64,000 nt of DNA from Commensalibacter oyaizuii. GTDB taxonomy: Bacteria; Pseudomonadota; Alphaproteobacteria; Acetobacterales; Acetobacteraceae. Where the stretch lies: NCBI RefSeq assembly GCF_029953265.1, contig NZ_JASBAO010000001.1, forward strand, positions 62,001-126,000. Direction: 5' to 3'. Position 1 is the first letter of the stretch. Each line of letters begins with the position of its first letter. The position numbers and the translations under genes are program-made. Below, one piece after another: positions 36,238-45,972 of the stretch. The notes below the pieces were generated by a model. It was given only the letters and a program-made list of their open reading frames with translations. It was not told where the DNA came from and searched no databases.

Positions 36238-37272
36238 TTAAATGGTTTCTTTAATTTGCTCTTCGCTTTTCCCTTGTCTTAGGGTGGCAGCGCCTTTTGC
36301 TATAATTTCCCAAGTTTTTTGGGCTAGTTGTTTTCTGTTTTTGAAATTTTCAGGGTAAACAGGTTCATGGAAAATGATAGAGGCCCGCATATGGGAACGT
36401 TTACAAAAATCCCATAAATGTGGGGCCAGTTCCATTTCGCCATACCAAGAATAAACGGGGCGTTGTACGCGGGTAACAGGTAACATATCCAAACGATCAT
36501 AAACAATGGAAATGGGTTGAATGACTGGAATTTCATATTCAACAGGTTGTTTGCCAAGGGGTTTAGCCAATACAAAGAAAGAAGATAGGAATGGCAAAAC
36601 ATGTGACCCTTCGGTAGAGGTTCCTTCAGGAAATAAGATTAAACTTCCCCCGTCCTTTAACCGTTGTTCCATGGTTAACTGTTCTTTTAAGGTGGATTGT
36701 CGTTGTCTGCTGACATATAGAACCCGCCCCAATCTGCATAAAATACTGATAATGGGCCACGAACCAGTTTCCTCTTTCGCAACGAAAGAGGCAGGCAGTA
36801 GACCTCCCGCAACGGCAATGTCTAACCATGAAGTATGATTGGCAACATATAATACAGGTCTGTTAATTTCAGCAGGGGCATTTTTAGATTTGACTGGATA
36901 TTGATATGATTCTTTTATTTTGCCAAAAACACGCAATTCAACCCCAAGAATTCTGCAAACAGTTCTCCAGTAAAATCTGGCAAATTTTATTTTTGTGTTT
37001 TTGGGAAATTTAATAAATACGCTTTGCACTGGAATACACAGGGCAGTCCATCCTAACATACCTGCAATTTTTCGAAAAGCTCGGGCTCTTTTTACTTGCT
37101 GTGAAAATGTCGGCAGCAGATCAGGATATTCAATGCGTAATTTTTTTACATCATATTGCACGTTCGTATTTTGTAAATTGGAGGTGCATATACCAGTATC
37201 TTTTACTATTTTTTTAAAAGATTCAAATAGTGTATTTTGCAAAGTGTTGGTGGAAATATTAAGGTATCTCAA
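36238..37272 (-). CDS. 1-acyl-sn-glycerol-3-phosphate acyltransferase (PlsC-like)
   Basis: The 344-residue protein has the PlsC motifs NHTSWLD (H146, D151) and FPEGTSTEG, with a membrane segment just before (about 70-90). It would acylate lysophosphatidic acid at the inner membrane. The first ~65 residues precede the usual start of the domain and have no recognisable features, so the true start might be downstream (for instance an ATG at codon 72). The gene lies upstream of pckA and miaB on the same strand, but the terminator at 36172-36211 separates them. Confidence 0.88.
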   Translation of the reverse strand: MRYLNISTNTLQNTLFESFKKIVKDTGICTSNLQNTNVQYDVKKLRIEYPDLLPTFSQQVKRARAFRKIAGMLGWTALCIPVQSVFIKFPKNTKIKFARFYWRTVCRILGVELRVFGKIKESYQYPVKSKNAPAEINRPVLYVANHTSWLDIAVAGGLLPASFVAKEETGSWPIISILCRLGRVLYVSRQRQSTLKEQLTMEQRLKDGGSLILFPEGTSTEGSHVLPFLSSFFVLAKPLGKQPVEYEIPVIQPISIVYDRLDMLPVTRVQRPVYSWYGEMELAPHLWDFCKRSHMRASIIFHEPVYPENFKNRKQLAQKTWEIIAKGAATLRQGKSEEQIKETI

Positions 37273-37547
37273 TGTTTTATAACTGCTTACGACAAAAGGG
37301 TTGTGAATATGTTAAACGCTGGTGGCATTTTATAATAAGTTGCTTTGAACTGCAAGTGGATACGCTATTGCAATATAATCATGTGTTGCGAAAATGATAT
37401 TATATTTTATACTATCCTTATTTTAAATGTTATTATGGTTTCAAATGTTTTGACTTTGTATAAAAGCTTTTTTAACTAGGGCTGTAACAGATTTTATAGT
37501 ATCTATAAATAGCTTATTGATAATGACCAAAGATAGGAAACAGAAAC

Positions 37548-39602
37548 TTGTTGTTTTTCCAATTTCAACCCAGACCCAAGGCAAAGTTTCAAGATAGTAA
37601 GCTATCAAAAATTATCACTCGTTTATATTTTGGGGGGATTACATGTTTAATAATATCTGTCAGTCATGCCTCAGCTGCAGACCCTCAAACATATCGGGTT
37701 GAAATTCGTTCGACCGGTAATTCAGATATTGATAAGACGCTTACAGATACTTCTAATTTGGTAACATTGCAAAAAACGAAAGCGGTGGGGGCTTTTGCTT
37801 TGGCTGGACGTATTAAAAGCGATTATGATCGTTTACAAAAAGCAATGGACAGTTTTGGTTATTATAATGCGAAAATTGATATAGAGATCGGTTCCGCAGG
37901 TAATTCAAATGTTGACAAAGATCAGGATAAAAAAAAGAAGAAAAAATCTGATACATCAAAGCCCGACGTGAATCGTGTCACCACATTACAACATACAATA
38001 GATGGGAAAAATGCGGACTTACCCAACTTTATAGATCATATTCCAGCAACAGAAAACGCTGTTATTGTGGTTCATGTCAATAAGGGCGAACAATTCCACA
38101 TTGGTAAGGTTGAGTTGCTTGGTGATGGGGATAAAAAGAATAACATTCCTGCGCAACCTGTTAATTTAACACAAGCACAGCAAAAAGCTTTTGGATTAAA
38201 GTCGGGTCAAGTAGCTATTTCTGCTGATATCGTTGCAGCCAAAGGACGTTTATTAACATCCCTACAAGAGGATGGACATGCACTGGCAAAAATCAGTGAT
38301 CCTGTAGCTTATTTACGACCTGATACGAAAACACTGGATATCGTATATAACGTTCAGCCAGGGCCAATTGTTGATATTGGGGATATTGATTTCAGAGGTT
38401 TAAATAAGGTAAATGCCAAATTTTTGCGCAGGCGGTTATTGTTAAAAGAGGGGCAGTTATATCAACCCTCAAAAATTGAGTCCGCAAGACAGGATTTATC
38501 AGCCTTAGGCGTATTTTCTAGTATTGATGTTAATGCCGCAGATAAAGTCGATGCAAACGGACGATTGCCTTTGGTTTTAACGTTTAAAGAATCCAAACGA
38601 AGAACGGTTAGTTTTGAAGCAGGTTATTCAACAGATTTAGGGGGACGCGTTGGGGTACGGTGGACGCATCATAATTTGTTTGGAAATGCCGAAGAATTAA
38701 AATTAGCCGCACTGGCAACGGGTCTTGGGGGGACTGCACAACGGGGTTTGGGATACGATGTTTATGCAGATTTTACTAAACCTGACTTTGGACGAAGAGA
38801 TCAGGATTTTAATGCCCGCATAGAAGCCGTGAAACAGAAACTTTATTCTTACGACCAAACAGCCTTCTTAGTCAAAGCGGGGCTAAATCGCAAATTAAAT
38901 AAGCGGTGGCGTGTTTCTGTTTTTTTGGGCGGGATACAGGAAAAGATTATTCAACAACATATAAAAAATAACTATACGATGGTGAATGTCCCACTTGGGG
39001 TAAGCTATGATAGTACAGATCTATCCAGTCCGATGATGTCGCCAACAGGGGGGATGAAGGCATCTGCCTCTATTACTCCAACAACATCTTTTGGAGATGG
39101 CACTGTTTTTTTTGCGATTATGCAGGGAACAGCCTCAACCTATTTTGATTTAACCCATTTAGGACTTACAGATCCTGGTGACAGTATTTTTGCTTTTCGA
39201 GGGACAGTGGGTAGCATTCAAGGTGCATCAAGGATGAATTTGCCACCTGATCAAAGAATGTATGCTGGTGGAACCTCGACTGTCCGTGGTTTTCGTTTTC
39301 AAGGCGTTGGTCCACAATTCCCTGGAACCAAATACGCTGTGGGGGGTAAGGCAATGGATGCAGGCAGTATCGAGTTTAGGCAGAAAATTATGGGATCTTT
39401 TGGTGCCCAAGCATTCATTGACGCAGGTCAGGTTAGTAAAACCAGTATGCCCTTTGAAGGTACATTGCGGGTTGGTGTTGGGGGAGGGGTTAAATATTTT
39501 ACTCCGCTCGGTCCTATTCGTTTAGACATTGCTGTACCGGTAAATCGTCCACCACGTGGGGATAAATTCGAGGTCTATATAGGGCTTGGGGAAACATTCT
39601 GA
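37548..39602 (+). CDS. tamA: Autotransporter assembly outer-membrane protein TamA
   Basis: The 684-residue BamA/TamA-type protein has an export signal (about 20-43, ending SHASA-AD), POTRA domains (about 48-345) and a 16-strand barrel ending in F (YIGLGETF). The barrel shows GGTSTVRGFRFQGVG, the conserved VRGF/Y substrate-gate motif. TamA works with TamB, encoded next, in outer-membrane insertion and lipid transport. No ATG fits; the TTG at 37548 has AGGAAA 7 bases upstream and is the best start. A lysine-rich insert (KKKKKK at about 128-133) lies within the first POTRA region. Confidence 0.93.
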   Translation: MLFFQFQPRPKAKFQDSKLSKIITRLYFGGITCLIISVSHASAADPQTYRVEIRSTGNSDIDKTLTDTSNLVTLQKTKAVGAFALAGRIKSDYDRLQKAMDSFGYYNAKIDIEIGSAGNSNVDKDQDKKKKKKSDTSKPDVNRVTTLQHTIDGKNADLPNFIDHIPATENAVIVVHVNKGEQFHIGKVELLGDGDKKNNIPAQPVNLTQAQQKAFGLKSGQVAISADIVAAKGRLLTSLQEDGHALAKISDPVAYLRPDTKTLDIVYNVQPGPIVDIGDIDFRGLNKVNAKFLRRRLLLKEGQLYQPSKIESARQDLSALGVFSSIDVNAADKVDANGRLPLVLTFKESKRRTVSFEAGYSTDLGGRVGVRWTHHNLFGNAEELKLAALATGLGGTAQRGLGYDVYADFTKPDFGRRDQDFNARIEAVKQKLYSYDQTAFLVKAGLNRKLNKRWRVSVFLGGIQEKIIQQHIKNNYTMVNVPLGVSYDSTDLSSPMMSPTGGMKASASITPTTSFGDGTVFFAIMQGTASTYFDLTHLGLTDPGDSIFAFRGTVGSIQGASRMNLPPDQRMYAGGTSTVRGFRFQGVGPQFPGTKYAVGGKAMDAGSIEFRQKIMGSFGAQAFIDAGQVSKTSMPFEGTLRVGVGGGVKYFTPLGPIRLDIAVPVNRPPRGDKFEVYIGLGETF

Positions 39603-40022
39603 TGTTTTTTTGGAAAATTCTCTTATTTATCCGAGAAAATTTTATACGATACGTTTTAAGATATCTTAAAAGTTGCTATTTTCCGTGGGATTTTACTGCA
39701 ACCTCATTTTTTTTCATTATTTGTAAAAAATTATTGATTATAAATATTTCGATCAATCACCATTGTGCAGGAAGTCAAACGATCATGATATCCCACAATT
39801 GTAACGGTACCAGTTTTAACTTTAATTATATGAATATATCGTTCCCGTGATGTAATTATAATCGAAATGCAAGAGAAAACGAGCTTACTTGGAAATGGAT
39901 CTATGAAAAAAAATAATAACGCAAAATTACAACAAGTGCCATTTAACTGTTCGGTTACTTTATCTAATATTTTTACACAAACGATAAAATCATTGTTTAC
40001 CTTGATTTAGGAAAGATTTTTG
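39603..40022. other. Intergenic region between tamA and tamB
   Basis: 420 bases of AT-rich sequence. A perfect 18-bp palindrome (TTTTAAGATATCTTAAAA, 39654-39671) lies 52 bases after the tamA stop. An 82-codon frame at 39602-39850 begins at the end of tamA and looks like non-coding A/T-rich sequence. The gap is unusual because tamA and tamB are often adjacent or overlapping. tamB may have its own promoter near the end of this region. Confidence 0.5.
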
Positions 40023-43000
40023 ATGCGTCCTTCAGATCATAGTCCCTCATCGAACAGTCCAAACACAGACCCAAACAATTCATCAGGGGTTAGAAGAAAA
40101 TGGCGGCAACGTCATAGAATATTGTGGGTGCTAAGTTGGCTCGTTGGTAGTGTTATCGGTTTGATCGTTGTCGCGATAACAGGGGTGATGATTTTCGTAA
40201 ATACACAAAAAGGACAAGATTACATTGCCAGCCAAATTGGGAATTTAACGGGACATAGCGTCGAGGTAACAGGGCTTAGTGGATCTTTCCCAAATCATTT
40301 ACGTGTTGCTTTAATTAAATTAAATGATCCAAAGATTGGAACATGGCTAAGCTTAAAACAAACCGAGCTTGATTGGTCTTTATGGGCTTTGTTTGCGAAA
40401 AAAGTCAGCGTTGATCGACTATATGCCAAAGAAATTAATGTTTACGCATTGCCCCCATCATCTGGGGAAACAACACAAAGCGCACCATTGCCAGATATTG
40501 CGATTGCTGCAAATATTCGTCAAATTCAAATTGATAAATTATTTGTTTCCAACAAAGTTGCGCCTATAGATCTGAATGTTGGAATTCAAGGGCAAGTTGC
40601 TATCCAAGATGTCATGAAGATAGCTGGATTCAAAGCGATTACTGATTTGTCTAATATTCATTTGGCTGTGCATTTATGGGAACTGAATCAAGCCACTGAT
40701 TTACAGTTAAAAGCTGATATTGGGGATCACCAAATTAATCAAGGGCTTTTTACCTTTGCTGTAAAAAAGCAAGCTGACGGTATGGTTGAAAAGCTTTTAA
40801 AGACAGAACAGCTTTTACCTTTGTCTTTAAACGTGGCTTTGCACGGACCTTATGATCAAATTCAGACAGACCTTAAACTCTTTGCAGACACAACGAATTT
40901 GACAGCTAAAGGGGGCATTGACTTAATTCATTCTAAAATGAACGTTTTTTTAAAAGGGCAATCGCCAGCTTTAACGTTAAGTCCAGAGATCGGGTGGGGT
41001 GGTTGGAATATTGATGCTCATGTTCATGGCCCATTTGCTGAACCCGCAGGAAATGGTTTATTCAAGGCAACCAACCTGGTTGCAGGGGATGCGATGATTA
41101 ATCGATTGTCCTTGCAATTTGAGGGAAAGAATGCTCAACCCAATTCTGTCAAGAACAATTTATCCCGTGATCATAATCCCGATACTTGGGCCTTTTTACA
41201 ACTAGTTGCTGATGGATTGCGTATACCAGGTTCACATCCAACCTTATTGGCTGGGTATCCATTAGCTTTGAATGTGATGTATTTGCCAAAAGCCAAAAAT
41301 CAACAAGTTAATTTGGAGTTAAGTCACCACTTATTGCAAGCCAAAGGAACAGTTTTTATTAAACCTGCCCTTAATGGTCATGTTACGCTAAATGTACCCA
41401 ATTTGTCCCCGCTCGCATCTTTGGGAGGGGTGGATTTAAAAGGACATACAACATTGGATTTGGGCTTTGCTATGCCTACCGATCCTAAAAAACCTATTCA
41501 GTTGGATCTTGATGGTCCATTGGCGATTACTGGGGGGATGCCTGTTGGGACTAAATTAATCGGTGCAAAAGGTCTTATTGGTTTGCACGCCCAAGTAATA
41601 CAGGGGACAGAACAACAAGTTACGTTACAAGAAATATCTTTAAAAGGGAGCCAGATTAATTTAAACGCAACAGGCTCTTTAATTGCACAACAGGTTAAGG
41701 GTCTATTGAAGTTAGATATTAAAGAACTGTCAGCGCTTTCCCCTATTTTGAAAGGTAAGGCCACAGCAGAGCTACATGTTGATGGGATACTTTCAGATTT
41801 AGCAGCACGATTGAAATTATCAACAAATCTTAGTACTTTGGCAAAAAGTGGCTATGCTCTACGCCCAAGTCAGTTAGATTTAACAGCCAATGTACAACAT
41901 TTACCCACTCTACCTCAGGTTGATATTGCTTTGGTTGGACAGTTGGATCAATCCCCCGTCAATATTAAGTTACAAGGGGGTATGCGCAAAGAACCACAGG
42001 AATATTATGTAAAATTACAGCAAATGGAATGGCGAGGGATCAAGGCCGTTGCCGATGTTGTTATGTCTCAAAAAACGTTATTGCCAATTGGAAAGATTAA
42101 ACTGGATGTGATGCGTTTGTCTGATTTCAGCAAGCTAATCAATCAAAAAATAGATGGCACTGTGCATTTAGATGTTCATACAACAGATCAAGGAACTCCA
42201 AAGGTCATGGTTGATTTAAAAAGTAAAATCAATATGCCTCAGGTTAAAATTGGTCAATTATCGTTGGCAGGTTCGATCAATAATCCTATAGCCAAACCAG
42301 ACGTCAATTTAAAATTACAAGCAAGTCAGGTACAAGCACCTCAGGTTAAGGGGAATGCCACAGTCACTGCTGCTGGTGGTATGGAAAGCCTTAAATTAAC
42401 GGCTCAGGGAAGTTTTCCTTCACTAATGGATGCTAAAGGCAATCTTGATACGGCTTTGACCTTGAATCTAACAAAACAAAATGTTGCTATTCAAAAATTG
42501 ACGGCTTTGGTGAAGGGGGAAACGATACGTTTATTGTCCCCTGTTAAGGCAGAATTTGGTGAAAAAATAGGTTTGGATCGATTGCGTTTATCAGTTGCAC
42601 CGATGGGGGCATCGCCAGCTATGATTGATATTGCGGGTAATATTAAACCAAAGCTGGCGTTGGCAATCTCAATTCAAAATGTAACGCCTGCACTGGCTAA
42701 ACCTTTTGTTCCAGATTTAAAGGCGCAAGGAGTAATGAATGCACAGGCTAAACTTAATGGTACTATAGAGAAACCTCAAGGTAGTGTTCAGTTAACCGCA
42801 CAAAATATGAGGCTGTTAAGTGGGAACGGGGCTTCTTTACCGCCAGCACAATTAACTGCATTGGTGAATTTGAATGGAAATACAGCACAATTAAATACAC
42901 GTTTAAATGCTGGGCAAAAAATTAACACGACTATTCAAGGAACGGTTCCCCTACAACCAAAGGGTAATCTAGCATTAAACTTAAATGGTGCTGTTGACTT

Positions 43001-44306
43001 ATCCGTGGCCAATGCAATTGTTGGAGCTTTTGGTCAACAAGTTAAAGGGATGGTGAATATGGCGATGCAAATCAATGGCAATATGACCTCACCTTCAATT
43101 ACAGGAACAGTTAATTTAGCAAATGGTAGTTTTAGGGACTATGCCCAAGGGGTTAGTATTCGAAATATGCAGGCCTCTATTGTTGGGCAAAAAGATCGAA
43201 TACTTTTACAATCTTTTACTGCAAAGGCTGGGGATGGAACCATGAGTGCCAATGGCCAAATTGGTATTTTTCAACCAGGTTTGCCCATTGATATTCATTT
43301 TGGAATGGACAAAGCCAAACCACTGGTCAGTGATTTAATGACTGTAATTTTGGATGGCGATATTTCGGTAAAGGGATTAGCAAAAAGCAAAATTGACGTT
43401 AATGGTGTTGTTAAAATTAAACGTGCAGAAATAAATATCCCACGTTCAGTATCTCGATCTGTTGTATCCATTAAGGTTATTCGTCCAGGGGATAAAGTGG
43501 AAAATATAGAAGAAACCCCATCAACAGGTCCAGAAATTGGTCTTAATTTAACCATTAAATCAGCTGGACAGATTTTGGTGCGTGGGTTTGGATTATTTAC
43601 GGATATGGCTGGCGCTCTAAAGATTGGAGGAACGGCCAATGCCCCTAAGATTAGTGGCGGGTTTGAGATGAAAAACGGTCATATTGATCTTGCGGGTATC
43701 TCACTCGAGTTCACCAAAGGGAAAATAGGTTTTAAAGGCAGTGGCGTTGATCATAAAATCGATCCAACATTGGATTTTGAAGTTAAAAAATCAGTTGAAG
43801 GCAATACGGTCAGTTTATTAATCACAGGATATGCCAGCGCACCCAAGATTGCGTTGACCTCATCCCCACCTATATCGCAAGATCGTGTACTAGCAATGTT
43901 ATTGTTTGGTGTTGATTCACAAAGTCTGTCAACAACACAAATGGCCGAAATCGGGGTGGCACTGGCAACTTTGGGGGGCGAAAGCGCTGGATTTGATCCG
44001 ATTGGTACTGTGCGTAAAACTTTGGGATTGGATCGTTTATCCGTAGGTGGTGGAAATAGTGATAACCGGAATGGTTCCACCTCTGGTACCAGTGTATCTG
44101 CGGGGAAGTATATTGCCCGTGGGGTATATTTGGGGGCAAAGCAATCTACTGGAACTGCTGGTACACAGGCAGAAGTTCAAGTGGATATTACAAAACGCTT
44201 GAAGGCAACCGCGACGATGGGGACGGGTAAAGATACGTCAGGGTTTGTTACCCCCGATAACGATCCAGGAAGCAGTATCGGGCTGTTATATCAATTTAAT
44301 TACTAG
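40023..44306 (+). CDS. tamB: Translocation and assembly module protein TamB
   Basis: The 1427-residue protein has an N-terminal membrane anchor (about 35-62) and a very long beta-rich, repetitive body of the TamB/AsmA-like kind. The C-terminal DUF490 domain (about the last 350 residues) includes LFTDMAGALKIGGTANAPKISGGFEMKNGHIDL and the end SSIGLLYQFNY. It spans the periplasm as a hydrophobic groove, moving phospholipids and assisting TamA. The ATG at 40023 has AGGAAAG 7 bases upstream; a TTG directly before it (40020) is a less likely start. Its stop codon interlocks with that of the convergent gene in CTAG at 44303-44306. Confidence 0.93.
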   Translation: MRPSDHSPSSNSPNTDPNNSSGVRRKWRQRHRILWVLSWLVGSVIGLIVVAITGVMIFVNTQKGQDYIASQIGNLTGHSVEVTGLSGSFPNHLRVALIKLNDPKIGTWLSLKQTELDWSLWALFAKKVSVDRLYAKEINVYALPPSSGETTQSAPLPDIAIAANIRQIQIDKLFVSNKVAPIDLNVGIQGQVAIQDVMKIAGFKAITDLSNIHLAVHLWELNQATDLQLKADIGDHQINQGLFTFAVKKQADGMVEKLLKTEQLLPLSLNVALHGPYDQIQTDLKLFADTTNLTAKGGIDLIHSKMNVFLKGQSPALTLSPEIGWGGWNIDAHVHGPFAEPAGNGLFKATNLVAGDAMINRLSLQFEGKNAQPNSVKNNLSRDHNPDTWAFLQLVADGLRIPGSHPTLLAGYPLALNVMYLPKAKNQQVNLELSHHLLQAKGTVFIKPALNGHVTLNVPNLSPLASLGGVDLKGHTTLDLGFAMPTDPKKPIQLDLDGPLAITGGMPVGTKLIGAKGLIGLHAQVIQGTEQQVTLQEISLKGSQINLNATGSLIAQQVKGLLKLDIKELSALSPILKGKATAELHVDGILSDLAARLKLSTNLSTLAKSGYALRPSQLDLTANVQHLPTLPQVDIALVGQLDQSPVNIKLQGGMRKEPQEYYVKLQQMEWRGIKAVADVVMSQKTLLPIGKIKLDVMRLSDFSKLINQKIDGTVHLDVHTTDQGTPKVMVDLKSKINMPQVKIGQLSLAGSINNPIAKPDVNLKLQASQVQAPQVKGNATVTAAGGMESLKLTAQGSFPSLMDAKGNLDTALTLNLTKQNVAIQKLTALVKGETIRLLSPVKAEFGEKIGLDRLRLSVAPMGASPAMIDIAGNIKPKLALAISIQNVTPALAKPFVPDLKAQGVMNAQAKLNGTIEKPQGSVQLTAQNMRLLSGNGASLPPAQLTALVNLNGNTAQLNTRLNAGQKINTTIQGTVPLQPKGNLALNLNGAVDLSVANAIVGAFGQQVKGMVNMAMQINGNMTSPSITGTVNLANGSFRDYAQGVSIRNMQASIVGQKDRILLQSFTAKAGDGTMSANGQIGIFQPGLPIDIHFGMDKAKPLVSDLMTVILDGDISVKGLAKSKIDVNGVVKIKRAEINIPRSVSRSVVSIKVIRPGDKVENIEETPSTGPEIGLNLTIKSAGQILVRGFGLFTDMAGALKIGGTANAPKISGGFEMKNGHIDLAGISLEFTKGKIGFKGSGVDHKIDPTLDFEVKKSVEGNTVSLLITGYASAPKIALTSSPPISQDRVLAMLLFGVDSQSLSTTQMAEIGVALATLGGESAGFDPIGTVRKTLGLDRLSVGGGNSDNRNGSTSGTSVSAGKYIARGVYLGAKQSTGTAGTQAEVQVDITKRLKATATMGTGKDTSGFVTPDNDPGSSIGLLYQFNY

Positions 44307-45922
44307 TTCTTATGTTGATGTTTTGTTGCCATCTCTTGCAATATAGAGGTGGCTTTTTCAATGACATCCCCCCATATTTTGGGACGGGTTTGTCGGATGA
44401 TTCTGACGTTTGGATACCAAGGACTGTATTCCTGACCAGAAATCCAGCGCCAGCAATTATCATATCGATCCATTAAAATAACAGGTTTTCCCAAGGCTCC
44501 TGCCAAATGAACGACAGAAGTGTCAACGGTCAGGATAACATCAAGGTTCATGATGATTCCTGCGGTATCATCCATATCGTGAACTGTGTCCATTGGATTA
44601 AATAAGTGAATGGATGCAGGCAAATCGTGAATTTGAGGTGCATAAGCCCCCATTTGCAAGCTGATAAATTGTGCATTTTTAATAGATTGCAACAAAGGAA
44701 CTAATTTATATAAGGGAATTGAACGTTTACGATCCGTGCTGTTGGCTGCAATATCTTCAGGATGGGGATCACCCCCCCATGCGATGCCAATTTTCAAACA
44801 ATTAGTTTTGGGAAGTTTATCCTTCCATTCGGCTATTTTTCGAGGTTCAGCGCGAAGATAAGGAATTGCTGCACCATCTTTTCCTGGAACAGCTCCAAGA
44901 ACTCGAGGCAGGCTGATAAAAGGGCAATGCCAATCAAATGGTGGGGGAGTAGTTCCTCCAACTTTAACGTTAGGGTTGCCCTCAAGGCGGCGGCACAGAC
45001 CTTCCATCACTGCTGATACCCATAATTCAACGGTTGCACCCCGTTTAATTAATTCAGGAACAAAACGTAAATACATCAATGTGTCTCCCAAGCCTTCTTC
45101 TTGGGTAATTAAAATACGTTTGCCTTTAATATCCAGATCATGTGTAAGGCTTGGCATCAGTGTTGCTTCAGGTAAAGAACTGTGATTGGGTGTTTTTAGT
45201 CGCCATTCATGCTCGATCCATCCTTGGTGATATTGCTGGGCTTTGAGTAAACAAAGAGAATAATTCAACCGTAATGCAGGTAGGGTTGGATTAATAAAAA
45301 TTGCTTTTCGATAGTACAGGAAAGCCTGTTCTACGTCATTAATAGCGTTGTAATATGCAGCAAGATTAGCAATGACTGCAAAACTATTTGGATTACGATC
45401 TTCTAGTGTTTTATACAGGGTATATGCTGAACGATATTTTCCTGTTTCATATAGCAATGTTGCTAAATTATTTAGTAAACTATTTGTGTGCTGCGGAAAT
45501 GCACAAATTGTTTTTTTGAGATGGGCAACAGCTAAAGAAAATTGGCCTGAATGTTTTAAGATATTGATTTTAGCGACATGCAATAGAATGTCGTTTGGTG
45601 TTAAAGTGATGGCTTCATCAACGACTGGAAAAATCAGATGGTGCAGGTAATGGCGGCCTAAATAAGGTTCTAGCTCGCAACAGCAATGTGTGGAGGGTTT
45701 TTCAATTAATTGTTGTGCTTGACACAAGTATTTTGCTGCCTCTTTAGGGGTATGACAACCAGCCATGGCAATCCCTAATAAGATCATTATTTGGTAATTT
45801 TGACGTAAGTGGCGATAGGGCGATAATATATGTTTTGCTTGTTCAAAGTCACCAAGGACCAAGCTTTCATTTGCATTATCAAATATGGATTGATCTAGCA
45901 TAGGCGAAGAAAAGCTGTTCAT
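44303..45922 (-). CDS. TPR protein with GT9-like glycosyltransferase domain
   Basis: From the ATG at 45922 the product is 539 residues. The N-terminal ~260 residues are tetratricopeptide-like helices (repeats such as ANLAAYYNAINDVEQAFLYYRKAIFINP). The C-terminal ~270 resemble heptosyltransferase-type GT9 domains: GKRILITQEEGLGDTLMYLRFVPELIKRGATVELW and the late SVVHLAGALGKPVILMDRYDNCWRW. Such fusions are common in acetic acid bacteria, and some are proposed to glycosylate proteins or cell-surface polymers; the acceptor is not known. An upstream ATG at 45964 would add 14 residues; an ATG at 45901 is also possible. It follows dld by 50 bases on the same strand. Confidence 0.85.
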   Translation of the reverse strand: MNSFSSPMLDQSIFDNANESLVLGDFEQAKHILSPYRHLRQNYQIMILLGIAMAGCHTPKEAAKYLCQAQQLIEKPSTHCCCELEPYLGRHYLHHLIFPVVDEAITLTPNDILLHVAKINILKHSGQFSLAVAHLKKTICAFPQHTNSLLNNLATLLYETGKYRSAYTLYKTLEDRNPNSFAVIANLAAYYNAINDVEQAFLYYRKAIFINPTLPALRLNYSLCLLKAQQYHQGWIEHEWRLKTPNHSSLPEATLMPSLTHDLDIKGKRILITQEEGLGDTLMYLRFVPELIKRGATVELWVSAVMEGLCRRLEGNPNVKVGGTTPPPFDWHCPFISLPRVLGAVPGKDGAAIPYLRAEPRKIAEWKDKLPKTNCLKIGIAWGGDPHPEDIAANSTDRKRSIPLYKLVPLLQSIKNAQFISLQMGAYAPQIHDLPASIHLFNPMDTVHDMDDTAGIIMNLDVILTVDTSVVHLAGALGKPVILMDRYDNCWRWISGQEYSPWYPNVRIIRQTRPKIWGDVIEKATSILQEMATKHQHKN

Positions 45923-45972
45923 AAAATTCCAAATTACATAAATGATTGGTTGGTAAGAATTCAATGAATCTA

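Noticed and set aside
39602-39850. 82-codon ORF after tamA
   Set aside because: Starts at the tamA stop, A/T-driven composition rich in F, I and N, no ribosome site; more likely non-coding.
43295-44139. Antisense ORFs of 89-114 codons over the tamB C-terminal region
   Set aside because: Shadows of a long, well-supported coding region.
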